Assembly: GCA_029862935.1 (NCBI GenBank)
Contig: JAOTWK010000012.1
Span: 1 to 27,055, forward strand
Direction: 5' to 3'
Source of the DNA: Gemmatimonadota bacterium
GTDB lineage: Bacteria > Gemmatimonadota > Gemmatimonadetes > Gemmatimonadales > GWC2-71-9
DNA: 27,055 bases
Shown here: positions 16,831-23,908 of the stretch, in pieces
Layout: every line of letters begins with the position of its first letter
Numbering within the stretch: the first letter of the stretch is position 1
Program-made: the position numbers and the translations under genes
Notes under the pieces: model-generated
Databases searched by the model: none
The model's input: the letters and a program-made list of their open reading frames with translations, nothing else
What the model was told of the DNA's origin: nothing

Positions 16831-18993
16831 ATGGGAAAGCGGCCAAAGCCGACGTATTCGTCGGAGCACTACTTCAATCGTGAACTGAGTTGGCTCAGGT
16901 TCAACGAGCGGGTGTTGGAGGAATCGCGTGATGCGTCGCACCCGCTGCTGGAGCGACTCAAGTTCATTGCGATTTTCAGTTCGAACCTCGATGAGTTCTT
17001 CGAGGTGCGAGTTGCCGGGCTGCAGGAACAAGTGTACGCGGGCATGGAGCCGCAGGATTTCGGTGCCGACGGGCTCGGGCCGGCGGAACAACTTGCTGCC
17101 CTCGATCCGGTGACGCACCAGGTGGTCGCCGAGCAGTACCGGATTCTCAAAGACGAGCTCATGCCCGCCCTCGCGGCTGCTGGGATTGCTCGGCTCGGCT
17201 ATCTGGACCTGACACCGGACGAGCGATCACGTGCGGATGAGTTCTTCAAGGCGAGCGTCTATCCCATTCTCACTCCGCTGGCCATCGATCCCGGGCATCC
17301 GTTTCCCCACGTGCACCACAAGAGTCTGAACTTGGCGCTGCTCGTTGCCCCCAAGGGTCGGGCTGGGATGCGGCGCCTGCCCGCTGTCGTGGAAGTTCCG
17401 TCGGTGCTCGATCGGCTCTTCATCGTCCGACAGGACGAGAACACGCTCCGGTACATCCTCCTCGAAGACCTGATCGGTGAGCATGTGGAAGATCTCTTCG
17501 AGGGATTCCGCGTGGTGGACTCGACGGTGTTCCGGGTGACACGCAATACCGACCTCACGATTCAAGAAGACGAGGCCGACGACTTGCTCGAGACCATCGA
17601 GGAGAGTCTGCGACAACGACTCCGCAGTGATCCGGTCCGTCTGGAAATTGCGGAGGACGCGTCGGAGAGCTTCGTAGAGCTCCTGAAGGAGTCGCTGGAC
17701 CTGACCGAACGCGACGTCTACTCGGTGGACGGGCCGGTGGACCTGACCGCCATGATGAGCCTGTGCCGGGCCGATGGATTCCGCGAGCTCAAGGACGAAC
17801 CTCTCGTGCCACGGGTCGCGCCCGCGTTCCAGTCAGGTCGAGACATGTTCGAGGTTATCCGCGAGCAAGATGTGCTCGTGCACCATCCGTACGAATCGTT
17901 CGGCTCGGTCAACGAGTTCATCGAACGAGCGGCAGACGATCCTGACGTGCTTGCCATCAAACAGACGCTGTACCGCACGAGCGCACCCAGCGCCATCATT
18001 ACCGCACTTGCGCGCGCCGCGCAGAACGGCAAGCAGGTCACGGCGCTGGTAGAGCTCAAAGCACGGTTCGACGAGCAGAACAACATCTTGTGGGCGCGGT
18101 CACTCGAGCAGGCTGGTGTGCACGTCGTGTACGGGGTGGTCGGACTCAAGACACATTGCAAAGCGGCGTTGGTGGTGCGGCGGGAGAGCGACGGGATCAG
18201 GCGATACCTCCACTTGTCCACCGGCAACTACAACGCCGTCACCGCCCGGATCTACACGGACCTCGGGCTCTTCACGGCAAACCCAGACTTCGGGGAAGAC
18301 GCGACCGCGCTGTTCAACCTGCTCACGGGATACTCCCAGGACCATGACTGGCGCTGGTTCGAAGTGGCCCCGAGGTCGCTGCGCGAGCGAGTCGTTGAGC
18401 TCATTGCGCGGGAGGTTCGTCACGCCGAAGAAGGCAAGGATGCGCGAATCATCGTGAAGATGAACGCGCTGGTCGAACCCTCCGCGATCGATGCGCTGTA
18501 TGCAGCATCGCAGTCGGGCGTCCGGATCGATCTCCTGATCCGAGGCATCTGTTGCCTACGACCTGCGCTCTCCGGGATTTCCGAGAACATCCGCGTCACG
18601 AGCATCGTCGACAAGTTCCTCGAGCACTCCCGGATCTTCTATTTCGCGAACGCGGGTGATCCGGAGATCTTCCTGACCAGTGCTGATTGGATGCCGCGGA
18701 ACTTCTTCCGTCGGATCGAATTGATGTTTCCCGTCATCGATCCACGACTCAAGACGCGGATCATGAGCGAGATTCTCGAGACGGCGCTGGCAGACAATGT
18801 GAAAGCGCGCGTGCTGCGGCCGGACGGGACATACGTCCGGTGGCGCCCGTGGGATGGGGAAGAGCCGGTGCGGTCGCAAGTGGTCTTGCAGACCCTCACG
18901 CGGCAGGCTGCGCAAAAGGCAACCGCCAACGCATCGGATCCGCGAACGTCCGGGGCAACGCACGTCGCCGACCCGGCGGAAGCTCCGGCGTGA
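16831..18993 (+). CDS. ppk1: Polyphosphate kinase 1 (soluble copy)
   Basis: This is a 720-residue cytoplasmic PPK1. It makes polyphosphate from ATP by way of a phosphohistidine. Visible blocks are FNRELSWLRFNERVLEE near the start and IFSSNLDEFFEVRVAGL, whose Asn contacts ATP. LVELKARFDEQNNI follows. The catalytic His is H442 in LKTHCKAALVV, then STGNYN, and the second His is H599 in FLEHSRIFYFAN. The two histidines are 157 residues apart, as in the E. coli enzyme (H435 and H592). The frame is open further upstream inside the phosphatase gene. ATG 16831 is chosen because it lies just after that stop, has GGAG upstream and begins where PPK1 proteins begin. sixA follows after 7 bp. Confidence 0.97.
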   Translation: MGKRPKPTYSSEHYFNRELSWLRFNERVLEESRDASHPLLERLKFIAIFSSNLDEFFEVRVAGLQEQVYAGMEPQDFGADGLGPAEQLAALDPVTHQVVAEQYRILKDELMPALAAAGIARLGYLDLTPDERSRADEFFKASVYPILTPLAIDPGHPFPHVHHKSLNLALLVAPKGRAGMRRLPAVVEVPSVLDRLFIVRQDENTLRYILLEDLIGEHVEDLFEGFRVVDSTVFRVTRNTDLTIQEDEADDLLETIEESLRQRLRSDPVRLEIAEDASESFVELLKESLDLTERDVYSVDGPVDLTAMMSLCRADGFRELKDEPLVPRVAPAFQSGRDMFEVIREQDVLVHHPYESFGSVNEFIERAADDPDVLAIKQTLYRTSAPSAIITALARAAQNGKQVTALVELKARFDEQNNILWARSLEQAGVHVVYGVVGLKTHCKAALVVRRESDGIRRYLHLSTGNYNAVTARIYTDLGLFTANPDFGEDATALFNLLTGYSQDHDWRWFEVAPRSLRERVVELIAREVRHAEEGKDARIIVKMNALVEPSAIDALYAASQSGVRIDLLIRGICCLRPALSGISENIRVTSIVDKFLEHSRIFYFANAGDPEIFLTSADWMPRNFFRRIELMFPVIDPRLKTRIMSEILETALADNVKARVLRPDGTYVRWRPWDGEEPVRSQVVLQTLTRQAAQKATANASDPRTSGATHVADPAEAPA

Positions 18994-19000
18994 AGACCTG

Positions 19001-19513
19001 ATGCGCCTTCTGGTGATCCGTCACGCCATCGCGGAGAAGCGGGCCGACTTCGCGCGATCTGGTAAGCGTGACGCACGGCGGCCGCTGACCGACGAAGGGA
19101 TGCAGCGGATGGAGCAGGCAGTGCAAGGCCTGCGGAACGTCGTACCCACGATCGACCACGTGGCGTCCAGCCCGCACCTCCGCGCCATGCAGACGGCGAA
19201 GATCGTCGCATCGGCCTTCGAGCTGCGTACGGTCGAGCGACTGTCAGCGCTCGAACCAGGCGGGGACACCGATCTGATCCTCGACTGGTTGCGGGGGCAG
19301 GATGATGCGGCCACCATCGCACTGGTGGGTCATGAGCCGGATGCGAGCGCGCTGATCTCCTATCTGATTACGAGTGACAAGGGCGCCGCCATTCAGATGA
19401 AGAAGGGCGCCGTGTGTCTGCTCGAGGTCGACGAGGAGGTGGAGCCGGGTCAGGCCATGCTCCGCTGGCTGCTGAGCCCAAAAGTCCTCCGGGCACTCGG
19501 TGGTGATGCCTAA
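19001..19513 (+). CDS. sixA: SixA-type phosphohistidine phosphatase
   Basis: This 170-residue histidine phosphatase superfamily protein has LVIRHAIAEKR at the start, with nucleophile H8 after R7. SSPHLRAMQTAKIV follows, and LVGHEPD has the second His at 111. RHAxAE is the SixA version of the RHG motif. SixA removes phosphate from phosphohistidine in proteins such as ArcB or NPr in E. coli. Here it is placed between PPK1, which works through a phosphohistidine, and a polyphosphate-binding CHAD protein, so a PPK1-linked role is a reasonable guess. ATG 19001 is chosen because the motif must lie at the N-terminus. The 3' end overlaps the next gene by 8 bases (ATG 19506). Confidence 0.92.
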   Translation: MRLLVIRHAIAEKRADFARSGKRDARRPLTDEGMQRMEQAVQGLRNVVPTIDHVASSPHLRAMQTAKIVASAFELRTVERLSALEPGGDTDLILDWLRGQDDAATIALVGHEPDASALISYLITSDKGAAIQMKKGAVCLLEVDEEVEPGQAMLRWLLSPKVLRALGGDA

Positions 19514-20966
19514 GTACGCGAAGGGGCTGCTCGATCGCGCTCCTACAGTGGCGATTGCGTCGATCGGTGAGACATTGCTGGACGAGGCGATGGCCGCTCG
19601 CGTCCGGTTGCAGGAACGTACTGACGACGAGGCGCTCCACGATTTCCGTGTGTCGCTTCGGCGACTGCGCAGTGTCGTGCGTGCCTTCCGTCCCTATGTC
19701 GAGCACTGCGTAACAAGGAAGCTTCGACGTCGCATGCGAAGGCTTGCCAGGACGACCAATGATGCCCGCGACGCGGAGGTCCAAGTGCACTGGATCGATG
19801 CACGGCGTCAGCGGATCAGTCCAACCCAGCAGGTCGGCGTCAAGTGGTTTCGTTCGGGCGTGGAGAAACAGCGGGACGAGGCCTACGCGATTGGGCTGGA
19901 GGCAATCGAACACGTGTTTCCGCGCCTGGATCGGCGAGTGCGGGATGCGCTTTCGGCGGCTGCAGCCGATCCGTTTGGTGGATCGGGATCGGCGGTGACC
20001 TTCGGCGCCGCCCTCGGTGCGCTGCTGCGGCGGCACGAGGCGACGTTGTTCCACGAGATGAGCGGCATTCGGCAGCCGGGAGACGAAGGAACGGTCCACG
20101 CCACGCGCATCAGTGCCAAGCGATTGCGCTACTTGCTGGAGTTGATTGCCGATGAACGCGCGCCGGCCAAACGCGGCGTGGCGCACCTCAAGGCACTCCA
20201 GGATATCCTCGGGGATTTGCATGACGCGCAAGTGGTGGGTGTCGATTTCGCAGCGGCGTGTGAGCGGGCGGCCGCCGAGCATGCGCGTCGCCTGAGCGAA
20301 TTGGATGCCGTGGTGCAGCAGGACGATGGCGAGCGCCGGAAGCTCCGACGGCGGAACGCCACCCCCGGTATGCTTCAGCTCGTCCGGTTGTGCCGGGAAG
20401 CCCATGAGGAGCTGTTCGAACGCCTCGAGCGTTGGCGTAAAGAACGCGCTGGCCGGTTGTCTGACGACGTCCGCTCCCTGGTGGAGGAATTCGACGCGTA
20501 TGGCCCACCACCGACCGAAACCGAGCGCAAGTATCTGTTGAAGAACCTCCCGCGCGCGGTGGAGGGTGCAGAAGCAGTCGTTGTTGACCAAGGTTGGCTT
20601 CCAGGGACTCGGCTCGTAGAGCGGGTGCGTCGCGTCGTGGGTGCAGATGGTGACCGGTACTTCCGAACCATGAAAATGGGTGAAGGCATCACGCGAATCG
20701 AAGTCGAGGAAGAGGCATCGGCTGAGGTGTTCGAGGCGTTGTGGCCGCTGACCGAAGGTCGTCGGGTGCGCAAACGCCGCTACTACGTGCCGGACGGTGA
20801 CCTGCGATGGGAGATCGACGAGTTCCTCGACCGCGAATTGGCACTCGCGGAGGTCGAGCTCCCTCGCGCCGATACCCCCGTTTCGCCTCCTGCGTGGCTG
20901 CGGGATGTGGTCGAGCGGGAAGTCACAGGCGACCCGGGGTACGTGAACGTCAATCTAGCCCGGTGA
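19506..20966 (+). CDS. CHAD-CYTH fusion protein (polyphosphate-binding plus triphosphate-tunnel domain)
   Basis: This is a 486-residue soluble protein. The N-terminal CHAD domain (about 10-315) is helical and rich in conserved basic residues: ALHDFRVSLRRLRSVVRAF (43-61) and VHATRISAKRLRYLLELI (197-214). The C-terminal CYTH domain (about 335-486) has the ExExK motif at E338, E340 and K342 (TETERKYLL). The tunnel strands are RLVERVRRVV, RYFRTMKMGEG, RIEVEEEA, RKRRYYV, RWEIDEFLD and LAEVELP. CHAD binds polyphosphate; CYTH binds or hydrolyses triphosphate and polyphosphate. The usual fusion (as in YgiF) is CYTH first, so this order is reversed. The start is ATG 19506 within the end of sixA; GTG 19500 is possible. 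The gene ends 12 bp from the opposing PPK1 fusion gene. Confidence 0.92.
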   Translation: MPKYAKGLLDRAPTVAIASIGETLLDEAMAARVRLQERTDDEALHDFRVSLRRLRSVVRAFRPYVEHCVTRKLRRRMRRLARTTNDARDAEVQVHWIDARRQRISPTQQVGVKWFRSGVEKQRDEAYAIGLEAIEHVFPRLDRRVRDALSAAAADPFGGSGSAVTFGAALGALLRRHEATLFHEMSGIRQPGDEGTVHATRISAKRLRYLLELIADERAPAKRGVAHLKALQDILGDLHDAQVVGVDFAAACERAAAEHARRLSELDAVVQQDDGERRKLRRRNATPGMLQLVRLCREAHEELFERLERWRKERAGRLSDDVRSLVEEFDAYGPPPTETERKYLLKNLPRAVEGAEAVVVDQGWLPGTRLVERVRRVVGADGDRYFRTMKMGEGITRIEVEEEASAEVFEALWPLTEGRRVRKRRYYVPDGDLRWEIDEFLDRELALAEVELPRADTPVSPPAWLRDVVEREVTGDPGYVNVNLAR

Positions 20967-20978
20967 GCCGAGGGCCGG

Positions 20979-23783
20979 CTACGAAACTGCCGGTGCTGCT
21001 TCCCCAGCGAGTCGATCCAGGAACTCCTGTTGGGCGCTCCGTGCTCCCTCAGATGCTGGATGTTGGACGTAGGTGCCGTCAGACTGAAGGTGCCAGGCGT
21101 AGGGGTCGGCGAGCTCGGTATCGAGGATGCCGTCGAGTCGGCGACACGCATCCGGATCGGCAACCGACACGACGATCTCCACACGCCGGCGCAGATTGCG
21201 CGGTCGCCAGTCCGCCGAGCCGATGTAGTGCTCTGGCGTGCCCCCATTGGCGAAGTGGAAGATGCGGGCGTGCTCGAGGAAGCGGCCGAGAGCGCTCACC
21301 ACGCGGATGTTGTCCGATAGCCCGGGGACGCCAGGCCGCACGGCACAGATACCTCGAACAATGAGGTCGATCTGCACGCCGGCCTGTGAGGCACGATAGA
21401 GGGCCTCGATGACTTCTGCGTCCGCAATCCCATTCATCTTGATGCGCATGTGGGCTGGGCGGCCCTCGCTCGCGTGCTCGGTCTCTCGCGCGATCAGCGC
21501 GATGAAGCGCTTGAGCAAGTTCGTGGGGGCCACCAACGAGTGCGGGAAGTCTCCGGCGGGAGCACGCGATGATCCGGTCAGTTCGTTGAACAGGTGGTTG
21601 ACGTCGCTGCAGATGCCAGCGTCGGTCGTGAGAAGTCCTAAGTCCGTGTACTGACTCGCAGTCTGGGCATTGTAGTTGCCGGTTCCAATGTGCACGTAGC
21701 GGCGAACACGGTCGCCTTGGCGACGGACAATGAGCAAGAGCTTGGCGTGGGTCTTGTACTTGACCAGCCCGGTCACGACGTGAATGCCACCTCGCTCGAG
21801 CTGCTTCGCCCAAAAGATGTTCAACTCCTCGTCGAACCGCGCTTTGAGCTCGACAAACACTGAGACGTCCTTTCCAGCCCCGGCAGCCTTCAGCAGACTC
21901 TCTGTACACCGCGATGGACCACCGGGACGATACAACGTCATCTTCATACTGACGACATCCGGATCTGCTGCCGCCTCGGAAATGAGCCGCTCCGTAGTTG
22001 TCTCGTAGCTGTCATACGGGTGATGTACGAGCACGTCACGCTCGTCGAGCACGTCGAACATCGAACGGTCGGCAGGCACGGGATGCACGGGTGTAAAAGC
22101 TGGATAGTCCAGGTCGGGTCGCGGGATCTCTGTCAGTTGCTCGAGAGAGCGCACGTCAACCAGATCTTCCGCCTCATAGATGTCGGATGCTTGAAGCGGG
22201 GTGCCCGTGTTCTCGACCTCGCGGCGGAGCTCGCGGAGCAGAAGATCACGAATCGGATACGGCATCGAACGCTCTACCTCAATTCGCACGATGGCACCGC
22301 GCGGACGATTCATGAGCTCTTCCTCGAGAGCCTCGAGGAAGTTTGCCGCGTGCTTCTCGTCGAACTTCACCTCACTGCTCCGTGTCACGCGAAACGGATG
22401 GACTTCGAGCACGTGCCGGCCCGGGTACAATCCCGCAACGTTGGCCCGCACGGCCTCTTCGATCGGCACGAAATCGGTCGTATCCGGCAGTTGGATGAAG
22501 CGGGGCAACGCATCAGAGATGTCGAGATCGCCGAAGTGATCCCTGCCAGTACGCGGATCTCGCACCACGACGGCTACGGAGATCTGTAAGTCCTCGATGT
22601 AGGGTGACGGATGTCCACCGGCCAGTGTGATGGCTTTGGGTGTGAGGAGCGGCAGAATGCGATCGTCGAAGAAGTCCTTGATATACTCTTGCTCGTGGTC
22701 GTTCAAGTCGTCGAGGCGGCGCACCCGGATCTGCTCGGCCGGAAGTTGATCGGATAGCAGGGTTCTGACACAGCGATACTGGCGCCGGACCAACGCGCGG
22801 AGCTTGATATTGATGGCTTGCAGGAGCTCGCCAGGTGTCTGGCCGTCGATCGATCGTCTGGTGATCCCTTCGGCAACCGCCTGCTTCAATCCCCCGACGC
22901 GAACCATGAAGAACTCGTCGAGGTTCGAGCTGAAGATCGAGAGAAATCGGAGTCGCGCGAACAACGGCACGGTGGGGTCTTCGGCCAGCGCCAAGACTCT
23001 GGTGTGGAAGTCCAACAGGCTCAGCTCTGGGTTGATGACCGAGGCAGATGCCGCAGCACTCTGAGTGGCTCTGGGCTCCGGCTCGAGGAGCTGTGAGGCG
23101 TCGAACATCATCGAGCCGCGTTTGCGACTAGGCAGGGATTTCGTTTTGGCCTTCTTCGACGGCCTGGCTGGCATGGTCGCCGTCGTTTCCGCGCTGTAGA
23201 TGTTGCCGACCTCGAAGCGCCACAGCGTCAAGACCAAGAAGTTGAAGGTCGCCGAGATGACGAAGGCGATAGGGAGCGCTTCGACTCCAGCGGCCAGACC
23301 GACTCCGATGGCCAAGAAGATATAGACAGCATCCTTGGTGTCCTGCAGCGTGTTGCGGAACCGGACGGCGGCGACAATCCCGGCGAGCGAAAACGCCAAC
23401 GGCAACGACCACTGCACGATGATCACGATCCCGGTAACCGCGATCGGGAGCATCAGGATCGTGTGCACGAGTGACTGGTCGTACCGCACTTCGTGCTTGG
23501 TCACCATGTACACCCACGCGATCGGAGCCACCAGGGTGACGGCACCCAGCGTTGCGAAGAGGGTGCGCGCGCCAACATTGGGATGCGACAGGAAGCCCCC
23601 GGGCGCAGTCGAGGGGTTGAGTAACTGGCTCGCGTCGGGAGCTGCTTGGAGGAGGCTGAACTCGAATGCCTGTCGCAGCGATGGGAACAGCCGGGTCAGC
23701 AGCACGGCAAGGAGAACGAGCCCCGCATAATAGAAAGCGAGCCGCACAGGTGGCAGCCGCAGTAGTCGTCGGATGAGAGTCAT
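20979..23783 (-). CDS. DUF4956-like membrane domain fused to polyphosphate kinase 1
   Basis: This single uninterrupted frame encodes 934 residues. The first about 195 residues form a membrane domain with five or six hydrophobic segments (about 14-32, 76-94, 107-125, 127-141, 152-188). It includes SLAGIVAAVRFRNTLQDTKD, the block I associate with DUF4956. A basic linker (about 205-224, SKKAKTKSLPSRKR) leads to a full-length PPK1 (about 250-934). PPK1 blocks are FSSNLDEFFMVRVGGL, VELKARFDEELNIFW, YKTHAKLLL with H679, GTGNYN, IVRGICAVRPG and FLEHARIFHFAN with H838. The histidines are 159 apart, so catalysis is probably intact. The opening block reads NPELSLLDF where the other copy has NRELSWLRF. 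Start ATG 23783 has CGGAG upstream. The linker should face the cytoplasm, placing the kinase at the inner membrane surface. Confidence 0.9.
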   Translation of the reverse strand: MTLIRRLLRLPPVRLAFYYAGLVLLAVLLTRLFPSLRQAFEFSLLQAAPDASQLLNPSTAPGGFLSHPNVGARTLFATLGAVTLVAPIAWVYMVTKHEVRYDQSLVHTILMLPIAVTGIVIIVQWSLPLAFSLAGIVAAVRFRNTLQDTKDAVYIFLAIGVGLAAGVEALPIAFVISATFNFLVLTLWRFEVGNIYSAETTATMPARPSKKAKTKSLPSRKRGSMMFDASQLLEPEPRATQSAAASASVINPELSLLDFHTRVLALAEDPTVPLFARLRFLSIFSSNLDEFFMVRVGGLKQAVAEGITRRSIDGQTPGELLQAINIKLRALVRRQYRCVRTLLSDQLPAEQIRVRRLDDLNDHEQEYIKDFFDDRILPLLTPKAITLAGGHPSPYIEDLQISVAVVVRDPRTGRDHFGDLDISDALPRFIQLPDTTDFVPIEEAVRANVAGLYPGRHVLEVHPFRVTRSSEVKFDEKHAANFLEALEEELMNRPRGAIVRIEVERSMPYPIRDLLLRELRREVENTGTPLQASDIYEAEDLVDVRSLEQLTEIPRPDLDYPAFTPVHPVPADRSMFDVLDERDVLVHHPYDSYETTTERLISEAAADPDVVSMKMTLYRPGGPSRCTESLLKAAGAGKDVSVFVELKARFDEELNIFWAKQLERGGIHVVTGLVKYKTHAKLLLIVRRQGDRVRRYVHIGTGNYNAQTASQYTDLGLLTTDAGICSDVNHLFNELTGSSRAPAGDFPHSLVAPTNLLKRFIALIARETEHASEGRPAHMRIKMNGIADAEVIEALYRASQAGVQIDLIVRGICAVRPGVPGLSDNIRVVSALGRFLEHARIFHFANGGTPEHYIGSADWRPRNLRRRVEIVVSVADPDACRRLDGILDTELADPYAWHLQSDGTYVQHPASEGARSAQQEFLDRLAGEAAPAVS

Positions 23784-23849
23784 GCGCTCCGTAGGTGGTA
23801 GTCTGCGGCGAAACGTATGAACCCGAGGCTACAGCCGCTAGAGCAAGGC

Positions 23850-23883
23850 AGGAACAAGACAGGGGGGACTGAAGCCCCCCCTG
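23850..23883 (-). terminator. Rho-independent terminator after the DUF4384 gene
   Basis: An 8-bp stem CAGGGGGG (23860-23867) / CCCCCCTG (23876-23883) has an 8-base loop. Read on the minus strand it is followed by TCTTGTTCCTG, moderately U-rich. It lies just past the stop of the DUF4384 gene and before the PPK1 fusion gene, so these two are probably separate or only partly joined transcripts. Confidence 0.6.
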
Positions 23884-23908
23884 CGATGATATCGATTAGG
23901 TCCGGCTA

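Noticed and set aside
19368..20591. Minus-strand ORF of 407 codons
   Set aside because: It is antisense to sixA and the CHAD-CYTH gene, with no motifs of its own.
23106..23111. Internal MetMet that could start a separate, non-fused PPK1
   Set aside because: There is no purine-rich ribosome site before it, and the frame runs without a stop from the membrane domain into the kinase. A fusion is the simpler reading, though a secondary internal start cannot be excluded.
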